Shown here in pieces: positions 44,871 through 56,812 of a DNA stretch of 64,000 nucleotides; position 1 is the stretch's first letter, and every line of letters begins with the position of its first letter. Source of the stretch: Allomyces arbusculus (lineage: Eukaryota > Blastocladiomycota > Blastocladiomycetes > Blastocladiales > Blastocladiaceae); assembly GCA_027604705.1 (NCBI GenBank), contig JADHYV010000009.1:186001-250000 (forward strand), given 5' to 3'. The translations under genes were made by a program, and so were the position numbers. The notes under the pieces are model-generated. The model saw only the letters and a list, made by a program, of their open reading frames with translations, did no database searches and was not told the DNA's origin.

Positions 44871-47800
44871 TCAGTCTCCACCACCGTCCAGTCCACTCGA
44901 CCTTGGCAACTCACCGCGCACTCCCTCATCCCTCTTCGCACGCACGCGTTCCCGGCGCCGCGCCGACCGCCGCTCATCTCCGTCCATGGCCCGCTTCTGA
45001 ACCGGCGACGGCGGCCGCGGCACGGGTACGCCACCAAACGCGACTGGCGCGTCGCCCACGTCCACGGCCAGGCCCTGCACCTTGTGCGTCGATCTGCCCG
45101 ACTCGGTGCGCCGGTGACTGCGTGAGCGCACACGACCCGAGGCAATAGCCGCGGCCGCGGCAAAGTGCTTGACCACATTCTCCGTCTCGGTTTGTTGCTG
45201 CTGATTCCGCTGCGTGACGGAGTCGGCACTCGCAACAAGCCCCGAATCGGCCAGGACCTTGTCGAGCGGGACCGGGTCCAAACCCACGCTCATTTGCCCG
45301 AAACAATGCTCGAGTTCGCGCTCGCGGTCCCATGCCCGGTTCTTGCTGCAAGTTGCGCGGCGGCGCAGCGTCCGCGCCGGTGCCGGTGCGGATGTGTGCA
45401 CGGACGGCATCGAGGTTGCGGCAAGGCGAGATGGCGACCGGTCTTGGGCCGCCGAGTCATGCGTCGTCGCGCGCGGCGGCGATGCGTCCGGAACGGGTCC
45501 CGCGGACGCGACAGCAGCGGTGGCTTGCTTCCACTTGCGCTTGCGTTCCTTGGCGAGCTCGACTTGCTCGGCGGTCCACTCATCGACGTGTGCCGCACGG
45601 TCCGCACGCGCTTGCGCGGTGTCGAGGTCGCGGAGGAGCTCATCGGTCAGGACGGGCGCTTGCTTGGACGGCGAGGCCGCGGAGACAGGTCTCGCCGCCG
45701 AATCTGCAACGACCACGGGGTCAAGACGCGACGAGGCCGCGGTCGGCGTGACCACGGACGGTCGACGGGCCGGGGATAATGGCGGAAGAGCCAGCGAAGC
45801 TGATGGGTTCCGCGAACGCGTAGTTGGTGGTTGAAGTGTCGGTGAGGTCGATGGAGTCTGCGTGCGCACTGTCGGTGGAGCAGGTGCGGGCGACGCCGAC
45901 GGGGTCCGTGAGCGCACAGTCGGCAGTACAGGTACAGGAGACGCTGAAGGGGTCCGCGAGCGCACCGCCGGGGCGTTGGGTACAGGGGACGCCGACGGCG
46001 TCCGCGAGCGTACAGCCGGCGGGTGGACCGCGGGTGATGCAGATGGGGTCCGTGAGCGCACGGGTGGGGGAGGCAGCTCGGTGACTGGCACCGATAAGAT
46101 GGGCGTAGCGAGGGCAGCAGCAACGATCGGGACCGTGTTGATGTCGGGTTCCCCGCGCAACGCAGAGGGGCGGCGGGAGCTTCTCGTCACGGCATCGGTC
46201 GGTGGAGATGGCGGCCGCGAGACCGACGGGTAGAGTCGCGTTGGCATTGGCGTCGTCGGCGCCGGGTGGATGGTTGGCTCAGCCACAGGGGGGCTTGGTA
46301 TCGCAGCAGGTGGCAGAGCGATGGACACAGAAGCGGCGAGCACAGGCACGACGGGTGCAGGTGATGCTTTAGCAGTAAGACGGCGATAGAGATTCATCAC
46401 ACCCGTACTGCGCGGCGTATTGAGAGCGTCTGACCCCGACGACAGCGGGGCGAGCGGCAGTATCGCGTCAGTGTGTACGTTCAATGACGAGACCGTGCCG
46501 ACAGCTAGAACGCCCGGAAGACACTCGCACTCCACAACAAGGGCTTCGAGCTGCTCCTGCTGGTCGAGCGCGGCCGAGAGTGCGTTCTCGGCCTTGTTGC
46601 GGAGATCAGCCAGAGTAGACAGCGTGCGCACAAGCGAGGAGAGCGCCGTCCTGGCCTCGACAGGATCTTGATGCTGGGTGACGGAATCGGCAACTTGTGC
46701 CTGCGTTGTAATCGCTCGTCGGATCAGCCTTTCGGCACGCTCAACAACGTCTTGCCCCGACGCACATTGTTGCAGCAGCGCCTCGCGCGTAGCCGCCAAC
46801 GATTCAGTCGACGACAAATCCACGTGAATCTGCTCGAGTCGCGCGACAAACTTGGCGAGGTCGGCACGGACCGCGACCAGGTACAGCGCAAGCTCCTCGA
46901 GCGCGATCGGCTCGTCCACTTGGTCGTAGCCCGCGCCCTTGGCCCGCGCCATCTTCACAGCCACCTCGCGAATCCGGTCGGCCGTCCACTCATTCCAAAC
47001 GGCGCCGCGAGTTTCGGGTCCTTGAGACGCGCCCTCGAGACGAGCGGCCACTTCTGCCGTGTGCTGCACACGCTCCGTCAGCGCAACGAGCCTCGGTCGC
47101 AGGACTGCAATCGCCGAATACGCCTTGGGGTCGTGCGCGAAATGGTCCACCTTGACGCGGTCGAGCATGGCCTGTGCGCGCGCGCACAGGTTCCGAGACG
47201 TGGTCGACGCGCGCGCCAGGGAAGCCACGAGCTGGGACAATGACAGAACCGACTCGTCGGCGCGGAGCGACTGCAGCGTGCGCACGAGGTTGTCCGGGTT
47301 CAATTCAAGATCGGAACCGTGATTGAGTCCGCGCGTCGTGCCATGGACAAGGCTCGACGAAGATCGGAGCTGAGCCATGATCTCGTCGCACTTGGGGAGC
47401 AGGCGCTGCACTTGCGGTCCGATTTGGTTGACGACCTCGTCGAGAGTGCGCACGCACCGCACCCACTCGGGCCAGTGTGCCGAGTGAAGCAAAATGTGAC
47501 TGAATCCCGGGCCGGACGGCGACCTGCTCGTACCAATCGCTTCAGGCGGCGAAAACGGGATCGGAGCCGCGACGGGATCCGGCAAGCGCCGGAGCGGCGC
47601 GAGCGATCGCGCATCCGGCACCGGTTCTCCGAGCATCTTATTCTCGACCTCGAGCGAGCGCAGTGCCGCCGCGATCTGGTTGCGGTGGTACTCGCACTGC
47701 CGGACGAGAATCGCACCAAGCTGCTCAGGCTCCTTGATGCTGCGCTCGACCAACGACTTGGCGAGCGCCAGCCGTGCGATCCGATGGCCGACGCAGACCT

Positions 47801-49143
47801 CGGTTCGTGGATGCGGCGAGTGGCTGTGCGCAATGGCCGTGTAGAGCTGCGCCTTGGTGCACGCGTGCGCAAGCCAGTCGCGCGGGAGCCGTGGTCCACG
47901 AGATGCGGTCGGGTTGAGCGCTTTCAGGATCTTGGGCGCGTCCGACTTTGTGCCAACGAGCTGCACGGTCTCGTAATGCGCGGCCGTTTGCGCAGCAAGC
48001 TGCGAAATGACCGTATCCGAGGTGCCATCTAGGGGATAGAGGCAGCTCAGGTGAGGATCTACTGCGGACCAGAGAGAGAACAGAGAATGATAAGAAAACA
48101 AACCGGTGCTGGCCTTTTCTAAATAGCACTCGTTTGCTTGCGCGATCATCAGCTCGGTGAGCGCCTCCAACGTGCCGGGTGACATGTCTGCCGTCTTCTC
48201 CACCTTGGCGCTGAAACGCGGCACAAGTTCGACGCGAATGTAGTTGAGGATCCCCGCGGCCGATTGAAAGTGGAGAGCGGCGGTCTTGATCCCAGCTGTG
48301 GTCCGCACCGACTGCTTGGCGGCCAGTTGCGCATGCACCGCAGCCAGATTGAACAACACTGCAGCCTTTTCACATTGGATGCACGACGTCGTGACTAGAT
48401 GAAGTAACAAGATCAGGTTCGCATCTGACGACGCCGATCAAGTCGTTAGAGCACCTACCTTTTTTTGGACTCTTGTCAGTCTCCGAAAAGGCCTCAGACC
48501 AAGTAAACGAGACCGCCAGATCGTCCGACTTGTCGGACGGAAAGCACGCCTCGAGCAGTAACAGGAAGGAATAGTACTCGAGCAGCTTGGCAATCCCCGC
48601 GTCCGACCGCTCTGGCACGCCCGCGTGCACTCGAAACTGGTCCACGGCACGCCAGGTGCCTTCGGTCGGAAGCAACTCGGGATACCGCTGCGTGAGCGTC
48701 GCAGCCGTGACTTCGTCGGTTAGCGTCGCCGCTTTCCCGGCCGAAACCAGCGCCGCTCGAACGAGCCGTGGAAGAATGATTTCTTTGAAATTGAGCGGCG
48801 AGCACAGTGCAGCGGGACCAGCACCAAGACTGAGTGCTTCACGCGGGCGCCCTCGCTCAGTGGGTGATGATGCGAACGGGTTCAGAGTAGGGCCAGTCGA
48901 GGGCGAAGCGGGCGGAGGCGTCTTGCCGGCGAGCTTCAGGAGCATGCGCACGGGCGACGGCGGTCGCGACCGTTTCGCCGGCGCGGCGGGACCATAATTC
49001 AGTTTGGTCGGGAAGGCGAGGAACGTGGATGCCGGTTCGACTGGGGAGCGGTTGCCGGGTGATCCCGTTGCGGAGCTGGTGATCATGGTCATTTCGGCGA
49101 GGTGGTCCCAGAACGTCGGCGCGAGGCCGGTCGGCAACGACAT
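44871..49143 (-). CDS. BRO1-domain protein (ALIX/Bro1/Rim20 family) with a long repetitive tail
   Basis: Three exons, 49143-48459, 48394-48104 and 48028-44871, give 1,377 residues. The BRO1 domain starts at about residue 95 (SPLNFKEIILP). Its core, KKVTTSCIQCEKAAVLFNLA, only forms after splicing and matches the ExxSVLFNLGAL-type core, followed by LTELMIAQANECYLEKA. A helical V-domain follows to about residue 850. These proteins link ESCRT-III to cargo sorting, ubiquitin removal or pH sensing. The tail is Pro/Ser-rich and has six near-identical units of RSRTPSASP type, then a Lys/Arg-rich end. This tail is longer than in yeast Bro1 (844) or Rim20 (661). The 75-base second intron is frame-neutral and could be retained. 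A duplicated 3' fragment lies at 41.9-42.7 kb. Confidence 0.87.
45800..46080 (-). repeat. Coding minisatellite in the BRO1 protein tail
   Basis: Six tandem units of about 54 bases encode versions of P-P-x-V-R-S-R-T-P-S-A-S-P-x-P. The four central units keep the RSRTPSASP core exactly while flanks vary; the outer ones drift to RTQTPSTSP and RSRNPSASL. Each unit offers a possible Ser/Thr-Pro phosphorylation site. Confidence 0.85.
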
Positions 49144-49432
49144 GGCTGTGTCGCTCGTGTTGGTCGATGAGGGCTTCGCTGGAGGATCAGCGTCGGCAGC
49201 AGAAGATGTTGCGTGCGGCGCTCGTAATTGAGAATGCGGCAAGTTGATGGTAGAAACAGTTTGCTGGGTGCTGGAGCAAGAGAAGCAGGAGGAACTCGCA
49301 GCTGTCGTTGAGTAAATTTATCAAACGCGGTCACAACCACACACATGACTGATCAAAGCCTCTCAAGGGCAGCCTTGACGCTCACGAATCGCACAAATCT
49401 CGACCATTTCCGCATCGCGTCACATCGAAATC

Positions 49433-50273
49433 ATGGAGCAACAGCATTCCCCGGCCTCAATCATCGAGTTCCTGCAGATTGTCGGGAACCTCAAAGTAAT
49501 TTCGAATGCCGACGCTCGACTGCTTGACTCGATACCCGCGGCCGCTGATCGTCGTAGCCGATCTGCAATCGTGTCTCCACCATGAATTAGACCACCAAGC
49601 GGACCGGGTGGGTGCGCCATGGCGTTCCGCAACCGGAAAGCATTTCCGACCACATGCATCGCATGGGCGTCCTCGCCATGCTGATCCAGGACCCGAGTCT
49701 CGACCGCACGAGGTGTATCAAGATGGCCATTGTGCACGACATTGCCGAGTCGATTGCGGTGCGTGCATTTCATTCGCTTCTCAGCAATCGTGTCGGGTGG
49801 AGAAGATTGTTCCTGACCGAACGCATCGTTTTCATGGATTTGTAGGGTGACATCACGCCAAATTGCGGCGTGTCAAAAGAGGAGAAATTCCGGCTTGAGC
49901 AGGTCCGTTTGAAGGCGCGATTCCCTCAGTTTCCCGTTCTTGACGCTCACGAATTCGCTCGTCATGACAACAGGAGGGGATCAACAAGCTGTGCAGCCTC
50001 CTCGCGCCCACGTCGCTCGCCGAGACCGAGATCCGCGCTCTCTGGCACGAGTACGAGGACGCGGTCACGCCCGAGGCGCTGTTCGTCAAGGACCTCGACA
50101 AGTTTGAAATGATTGTGCAGGCATTCGAGTACGAAAAGGCCAACCCGAAACTGGGCCCGCTCAACGATTTTTTCAAGTCGACCAAGGGCGTATTCAGGCA
50201 CCCACAAGTGCGTGGGTGGGTTGACCAGCTCTACCGCGACCGGGAAGCGCAGCTTGGGTACAAAATGGAGTAA
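49433..50273 (+). CDS. HDDC2: HD-domain 5'-nucleotidase-like protein of the HDDC2/YGK1 family
   Basis: Four exons, 49433-49495, 49591-49758, 49846-49902 and 49974-50273, give 195 residues, about the human HDDC2 length (204). Family landmarks are EFLQIVGNLK, the TGWVRHGVPQPESISDHMHRM segment (written here in parts: TGWVRHGV then PESISDHMHRM), MAIVHDIAESI with the metal-binding His-Asp, and GDITP. The last part, LWHEYEDAVTPEALFVKDLD, contains the final conserved Asp. Yeast homologues are deoxyribonucleoside 5'-monophosphatases, so removal of phosphate from dNMPs is likely. Introns are 57-95 bases. The gene is convergent with RIC8, with only 36 bases between stops. Confidence 0.9.
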
Positions 50274-50309
50274 AAATACAGAGTTGTAATCAAAACATTG
50301 GCCCATCAA

Positions 50310-52259
50310 TCAATCTTTGGCAAACGGCCCAATCTCCTTGCCCGTCGTCGGATCCACGGCCTTGATCACGCCAAGCTTGTTGAGCCGCTCAAACGCAACG
50401 AACAGTCGCTCGGCCTCGGCCTCTTTTTCCTCGTCCGTCATCTTGTCCCAGTCGTCGGGGCCCGGGGCCTGATCCTTGGTGCCTGTGATCGGGTTCACGT
50501 CGGCAGCTGCCGCTGTGCCCGCGGCCGAGGCGGCAGCGGCCTTGAGCATGTCACCACTCAACAGACCACGGTTGACGAGGAAACCCGCAGCGGGACCGAA
50601 GCCTGTGTAGGCGACGAGTTTCGAGGCTACAATCAGGAGTGCGGGTTGGCTCCAGCATTCTTGAATCGCGCCCCTTCGGAAACGGAAATGGGAAAACCGT
50701 ACCGTCACGATCAAACAGTGCGAACAAGAGTTCCTCGGCACCTTCACGCAATGCCGGAAACTCGACGCTCGTGAGCATGCGAATAAGCGCGTGCGCGACC
50801 GTCTTGGGCGGCGCGTCGGACTTGTTCGACGTCGACCGATCGAGGTCAACGGGCGCCAAGAGACGCTTGAGCGCGTCCTTGACCTCGACACCGCCGCGAT
50901 CCACGAGTCGGGTGAGCAAGACAAACAGCGGCGCGAGTCGGTCATTGGCAGGCGTCTCATGGCTAACGAGCGTCGCCAAACTCGCCGCGTCGCCCGCGCC
51001 AAAGCAAATCTGCAGCTCCGGGGCCAACAGCCGCGTCACGAGAGCCTCAGCAAACGGCACGGTGCACCATGCGGCACCGCTCGGGTCACCGTTCATGAAA
51101 ACGTGGATCGCGTGCGAGTGGGGCGCGGTCATGGGCAGCGGCACGGCCGGAGGCAAGTCGGCGAGGACGCGCGCAACCTGGGCGAGGGTCGCATCGGAAA
51201 AGAGCGACGAGGCCTGGATCGTGTGCGAGGCCAGGTTGAACATGGTCTTGAGCACCTCGGCGAGTGCGGATGCCTTGGTGAACGGACCAGCGCCAGACTC
51301 CTTGGACGAGAGGAGCGCATCGAGTAGCTAAAAAGGAGTACATATCCATTTTCAGTCACTGCGGTGGCACGACGAGTGTGCGAAGGATGTACCGGCTCAT
51401 AATGATCAACGCCACGCTCCACCACAACGCTAACGTGGGTAGAGTCGGCCGTAGCCAAGAACAGGATGCGGTACCAGAGGAACGCGGCCTCGTAGGTCAT
51501 GGGGAGCGTCTAGAAAACGCGAAGATGGCCTGATCAGTTGGCGAAAACCTCGCAAAGACTCATGAGCCGACACGGTACCTTGGCCCGGTCCACGATACGC
51601 GGCAGAATGTCGAGATCTGCGAGCACCTGAGCCGTCTCTTGCCGCTTGAGCAGGACCAGGTTGGCAAAGACTTTAAGGATCTCCATCTCCGTGGTTTGGT
51701 CCACGTCGAATAGAGCCGCATCGCGACCAAGACGGACGAATTGCGCGAGACTCGTGATAAACTATGGACCCCCATCCATCGCAGCGACAATCGGTAATCA
51801 GATTCAGATTGAGGAGCCCCCCGACACGATGGACAGGGGAGCATACGCACCTGAGGAGCAAACAACGGCTCGTTCAAGGAAGGCTCCCGGGTAAGCAGCT
51901 TCACGACGGATACGACTTGAAGCAGGGCTATATTATGTTACAGCCGCGTGAGGTGCTTCATATATCGTTGAACAGGGTGCGTTGAGATGATGTCGCACCG
52001 TTCGAACCAAGACCTCGTTCCTGCCAAGTCTGCGGGTCGACACCGTTCAGGAGCCGCTCGACCGTGTCCTTTGACCATTCGTGAGGCCGAATTCCTGAGC
52101 GTTAGTCAATGGCCTCTCTTGTTAGAACCCATTTGCGTAACCAAGTGCGGGTCGGTGCAGCATAATGACGCTACCAGATGCGAGAATGGACCGAGCGGCG
52201 GCCGCAGCGTCGGATCCTGATCCATTGGCGATTGCGTCGAGTAATTCGCTGGAGGACAT
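50310..52259 (-). CDS. RIC8: RIC8/synembryn, chaperone and exchange factor for G-alpha subunits
   Basis: Seven exons, 52259-52142, 52094-52014, 51915-51851, 51761-51579, 51509-51393, 51327-50703 and 50626-50310, give 501 residues with all phases consistent. The protein is an armadillo-like helical array. Marker segments are TEMEILKVFANLVLL, TYEAAFLWYRILFL, ALAEVLKTMFNLA, the near-C-terminal VAYTGFGPAAGFLVNRGLL and MTDEEKEAEAERLFVAFERL, which match the animal KYTGYGNAAGLLA and MTEEEKE..LFVLFERL. RIC8 folds nascent G-alpha and promotes GDP release at the membrane. Fungal RIC8 regulates growth and development through G-alpha. It shares a 327-base divergent promoter with the kaptin-like gene. Confidence 0.88.
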
Positions 52260-52586
52260 GGTTGGTTGCAGCAGGCGACGACCGTCGACGTCGTCGAGAT
52301 GATGAATGGTTGTAACGGTTTGTTGGTCCAGGTCAAGCAGTGAAAGCGAGCGGCAGCAAGAATGCATCGGGTGAAAGTCAGCGCGACGCGGTCGCGTCGT
52401 TTGCACGTGCAATGGCCGATCCTTCCTCACCATGTTTGTTCGCCGAGCTGGTTGCAACAATGGGTATCGAAACCAGCGGCCCACAGGCACAACGACGCGA
52501 CGATCCTGAAGCGACTTTCTGCAATCATTGGACCATCAACCACTGGACGACTCGCGAGGACGGCTGCACGCCAAAAACAAGATAAG

Positions 52587-54865
52587 ATGACCACCGCCGA
52601 TGCAGGGCTCGCTGCCGTCCCGTCGGTCGCCGTAACCCCGCCCTCTCGCCCGCGCCGCCGTCGCGTGCGCTTCCCGCTCCACGAAGTGCACGTTGGGCGG
52701 TTCGGGTCATTTGCGCGCGCGACAGCGTATTCGGCGTGCGCGCTCGCGTCGGCCGCCCCATGCAATCTCGCCATGACGCCGATGCACCCGGCGTTTGTCT
52801 ATACGGCGCCGTCGTCTGCAGCAACGACGGGAGGATCTGCATTGGCCCTTGCCGCCGTGTCGCCCTCGTTCCAGCCAATTTCGTGCCACGTCTCGCCCGC
52901 CAACCCGTTTGAAGCGCTTCCGACGTCGACGAGCCTGCCCAATACCGCACCTGCATCGTCTTCGCTACCGTCCGACGGTGCGGTTGATGCTGTACTGTCC
53001 CGGAGGCCAAGCATTCGGTCGGTCAAGTCGGCCCTTGCGGCCGGCAGCTCTGACCAATCCTCACCGCAAAAATCGCCGACCCTCTCGGCACGCTCGGCCG
53101 GGTCGTCGGTCTACCCGTCGTTGCTCGATCCCGATACGCCAATGCACATTGTGACGGGCAGCTCCAACAACCACTTATTGTGCCTCTTGGCCAGCTCGAC
53201 GGGCGCCTACTGGAACACGGTGGAGGTGCCCTTGTCGCAGATCCCTGAAAAGGGCGAGATTCTCGGCCTGCACGCATTTGAGCGCACGACCACGTTCCAC
53301 TTTTCCGATATTGTCTCAGGCCGGATGAAGGCGTCGCCCAGTGTCGGCGCGGTGGCCGCCGCCAAGCGCAGCACAGCCCTGACCAACTTGATTGTGGCGG
53401 TGACGATAATACAGGTATTTTAGTTCACCACTCCATCCCTTGATTGTGCCAGCATTGCAGCCCATTTTGACTCGGAGAGTGGTGGTTAGGAATCGGAAAC
53501 GGGGCCCAAGTACTCGCTGCACGTCTACGGCGCACTCGCGGTCGGGACGACGTTGGAGCGAAAACTGTTCGCGCTTGCCGCTGATTGCCAAGTTATTCCC
53601 CTCGACTATGCGCCGCTGCATGTGTCGCACCTCGAGTATGTTACTTGCAATTGATGCCTCCGTGTCAACGTGGAGAGCCCACCTTGCTCGCTGCTCACTA
53701 GGATTGCCGACGAGGGGAAAGAGGCCATGGCGATTGCGGTGTGCGACGAGGACGGCATCATTCATGTCTACGCCGAGGTAACATCGATTCACGTTTGGGA
53801 TTGCTGGCTGGAACGACACTCATTGTCCGTAACTGCCCTGCCCGTAGGTGCCCTCGACGCGCAAGTTTGTTGAAATCGAAGGCATTCCACCACCGGCCAG
53901 CTCAGAACCACCAAGCGCGTACGCTTTGCGTCGAGACTCCACTTATTTCGCCTTCCGGTGTGCTAATGGCTACTCGTCCATAGCGCCATGTTCACGTCGT
54001 CGCTCGAGACGCAAATCAACGAGCAGTTGGTCCGTTTTACAGCGGTCGCGTATGGGTCTGGACAGCTCACCGTGACGCTCGACTGGAGGGACTCCGAGAC
54101 GCATCATTTCGGTTCGTGCATCTGCTCGTCAATTGGTGCTTGCACCGTATCCCCACTCATCACCCTCGTCGCTCGTAGATCCATCTCGCCGCCGCGTCTT
54201 TTCCGAATCGCTCTGTTTCACGCCCATCACGAGCGTGACCTGGTTCGAGGACGCGGGTCATGTCCACCTGCTTGTCACGCCCGCGTGCGAACCCGCATTT
54301 GTGTTGCTGAATGTATCGCAACTCGCCGCGAGCGAGAACAAGGAAACCGCGAGCTTGACCGCCGCGTGCTCGCGCGTCACGCTGCCGCTCAGCGACCGAT
54401 TCGATTCGGTCGTGAGCGCGGCTGTCGGCAACGTGCTCTGGAACGGGTCGACGCAGATCGTACTGGGCACGTACGGCCAGCGGCTGCTGTTGTACGATTG
54501 GGGTAAGCTATTCATTCCGTTGTGACCAAGAGTGCGGATTGACCACGACTGACCCTGACCAACCACAAGACAAGGAAACGTCCTCATTTCACTTGGTCAG
54601 CATGAACAAGACGGCCTACCCCGTGCTGGCACTCTATCTGACCGACATTAACCGTGACGGCGTGTTCGAGCTCGTTGCCGTGTCGCTGTTTGGGATCCAC
54701 GTCTACCAGCACGATTTGGACCACGTGCGCGCCCGCGTTGAGGCACGGCTTGGTCATCCCGTTGCTGCCGCGAGGGAGGAGGAGGAGGATCAACCGGTGC
54801 TCGACCAGGATGCCGAAGACGTCACCGAAATTGGCGCGGATATCGATGGCGATTTCGAAGACTGA
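52587..54865 (+). CDS. KPTN: Kaptin-like protein (KICSTOR subunit family)
   Basis: Seven exons, 52587-53414, 53490-53635, 53702-53777, 53848-53918, 53984-54111, 54179-54502 and 54570-54865, give 622 residues, all phases consistent. Intron 4 has donor GTACGC and a TGCTAAT branch-like site and removes a 65-base segment that otherwise disrupts the frame. The C-terminal part matches kaptin: DRFDSVVSAAVGN, TQIVLGTYGQRLLLYDW (human: DQFDSVL, VLVATYGQELLCYKY), then LALYLTDINRDGVFELVAVS and IHVYQHDL (human: DLTGDGLQELAVVS, VHILQHSL). The fold is a beta-propeller. Human KPTN joins ITFG2, C12orf66 and SZT2 in KICSTOR, which places GATOR1 on lysosomes to restrain TORC1. The first 200 residues are low-complexity and longer than in animals. 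Confidence 0.82.
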
Positions 54866-54958
54866 ACGTGCTCAACAGTCAATGCATTTTTTTGCCTGCA
54901 TTCTTGATTCTCCCCAAAACGCGATCGAGTCTGCTCCACCCCGACACAGTTCAGCTTG

Positions 54959-56554
54959 TCACCGTCTGCCCGTCTGCTCATCCGCCTTGATGCCCGACTC
55001 TCCCACCGTCTCCCTTATCTCGCCCTTTTTTTCTGGCACGACCGGGCACGTCAACTCGAGCACCTTCTTATCCGCAACCCACTTGGCCTTGACCTTCTCC
55101 TCATCCACATCGTATGGCAGCGGCACGACTACATGGTACTTGCCCGGGACATGGCACACGACGGATCCCGGCTCAACGCGCGCATCAATCTCGGCGACCG
55201 CATCCACACGCGGCAAATCAAACTTGACCACGAGAGCGCGCGGCCGCTGCGGCGTGTCGGCGACACGGTCCGGCCCACCCCAGTAGGTCTGCAGGGCAAA
55301 GTCGTTACGGTGCACGACACGGAACGTGGGCGTTTCAATCGGCGGCGGGACTGGCTGGCTCCGCAGCTTCAGGTCGCGGAGGAAGTCCTCGATTGGCTGT
55401 TCAGGCGTGGTCGTGGTGGCATCAGGCTGCGACGGGGTGCGTGCCGTAGGATCTGCAGGTGCCGCGGGTTTCGCGGGAGTCGAGTCAGTCTGCTTGAACG
55501 CGACGGTCTTGGTGTTGATCTTGGCTTTCCCTCTGCCCCTGGCCGAGGAATCCTTGCTGGCGAGCGCGGCGGCCGCAGAGACCGCGGCGCCCATTCCCGA
55601 CGGCGGAATCGACGATCCGGAACCGGCTACGGGCTCGCGAATTGCCGTGTTGACGGGCGTGCCCTTGTACTTTATTTTGGAAACGACCGTTGTGGCTGCG
55701 AGGGCGGAGTGTCAGATCAGTATCGCAAACTCACGGCGCGGGAAGCAAGAAAACGCACCACGCTCGAGCTTGGTCTTGAACTTGTTCTCAATCGACTCGA
55801 CCGCGACCTCAATCAAACTCGTGCGCAGCTCGGGCTTGGCAAACGCGGCCGGGTGGAACACGACGTCGAACAGCAACACCGTCTCCGCGCCCTTGCCTAC
55901 AGGCGACGTTGTTGTCACCGTGAGTCCTCCCGTCCCCATGTCTCGCCCACTCTCACTCGCCTACAAATCGCGCACGTACCTTCCCCATCCTGCTCGGGCC
56001 GCGGCGCCGTCATACTATGCGGCAGCGTCCACGATTCGCCGATTTTCCCACCGCGCGTGACGCGCTTGGCCGCCGGTTTCTCAATTTCGGTCGACGCCGC
56101 GAGATTGATGTAGACGACGCGCGACGTGACCTCGATCCACTCGGTCTTGAGCCCTTCAGGCAAGGGCGCGTCGGTGGTGCGATGCGTGCGTACGACAAAC
56201 TGACCGTCGGGACGGACCCACCGCAGGCTGTGGCCGCGCTCGCGCTCGAGTTGCTGGATTTCTTGCTCGTATTGCTACAGAAACAGACGAATGACGCCGT
56301 GAGCGGGGCGTCAACAGAGGGGAGGCCGTGGTCGGAGCAGGCAGACTTTGCGCGTCTCCGGGTTCGTGATGTCGTCCATGTACGCCTTGAACATGTCGCG
56401 GAATTCCTTGTCCTTGAACGCATTTTGGAACCGCTCCACTTCCTGTTGTCGTCGTTTTCCCAAGCCGAAATCAGTTGAGGGTTCGTGGTTTGGTTTGGCG
56501 CCGGGACCGTGCCTGCGGCGTCATCTTGAATTCCTCCTTGTCGTCGTTGAGCAT
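54959..56554 (-). CDS. DNAAF2: PIH1-domain dynein-arm assembly factor (Kintoun/DNAAF2-like)
   Basis: Core exons are 56442-56347, 56274-55980, 55896-55759 and 55695-54959. An upstream exon from ATG 56554 is likely but its donor is unclear (a GC donor would fit phase), so the extreme N-terminus is unsure; total is about 436 residues. VERFQNAFKDKEFRDMF followed by QYEQEIQQLERERG matches the start of Kintoun. FVVRT, a VYINLAAS block, GESWTLPHSM and VLLFDVVFHPAAF complete the PIH1 domain, with KIKYKG after it. The C-terminal CS-like domain includes VVKFDLPRVD and YHVVVPLPYDVDEEKVKAKW. Kintoun acts with HSP70/HSP90 to preassemble axonemal dynein arms in the cytoplasm. It is shorter than human DNAAF2 (837). 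PIH1D1/PIH1D2 are alternatives. Confidence 0.82.
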
Positions 56555-56812
56555 CTTGGCGGGAAGATTTCAATTTTGGTGCTGGATCGAAGCGCTTGCA
56601 ACAAGTGCGGTTAGTTTGAGAGCGGAAGCGTTGAATGATTCGGCCGCAAAAGACGTGGAGACTGGTTGGGTTGTGATCGACACTGCAAAAGTCGCCGAAT
56701 GCTGACGGGCCAAGTTCCCACCTCACAATCTGAACGCAAACCACAGCAACGACAACACCAACAACCAAACGATTATCAAAACACCGGTTGTGTAATCAAA
56801 AAGATGACCAAC

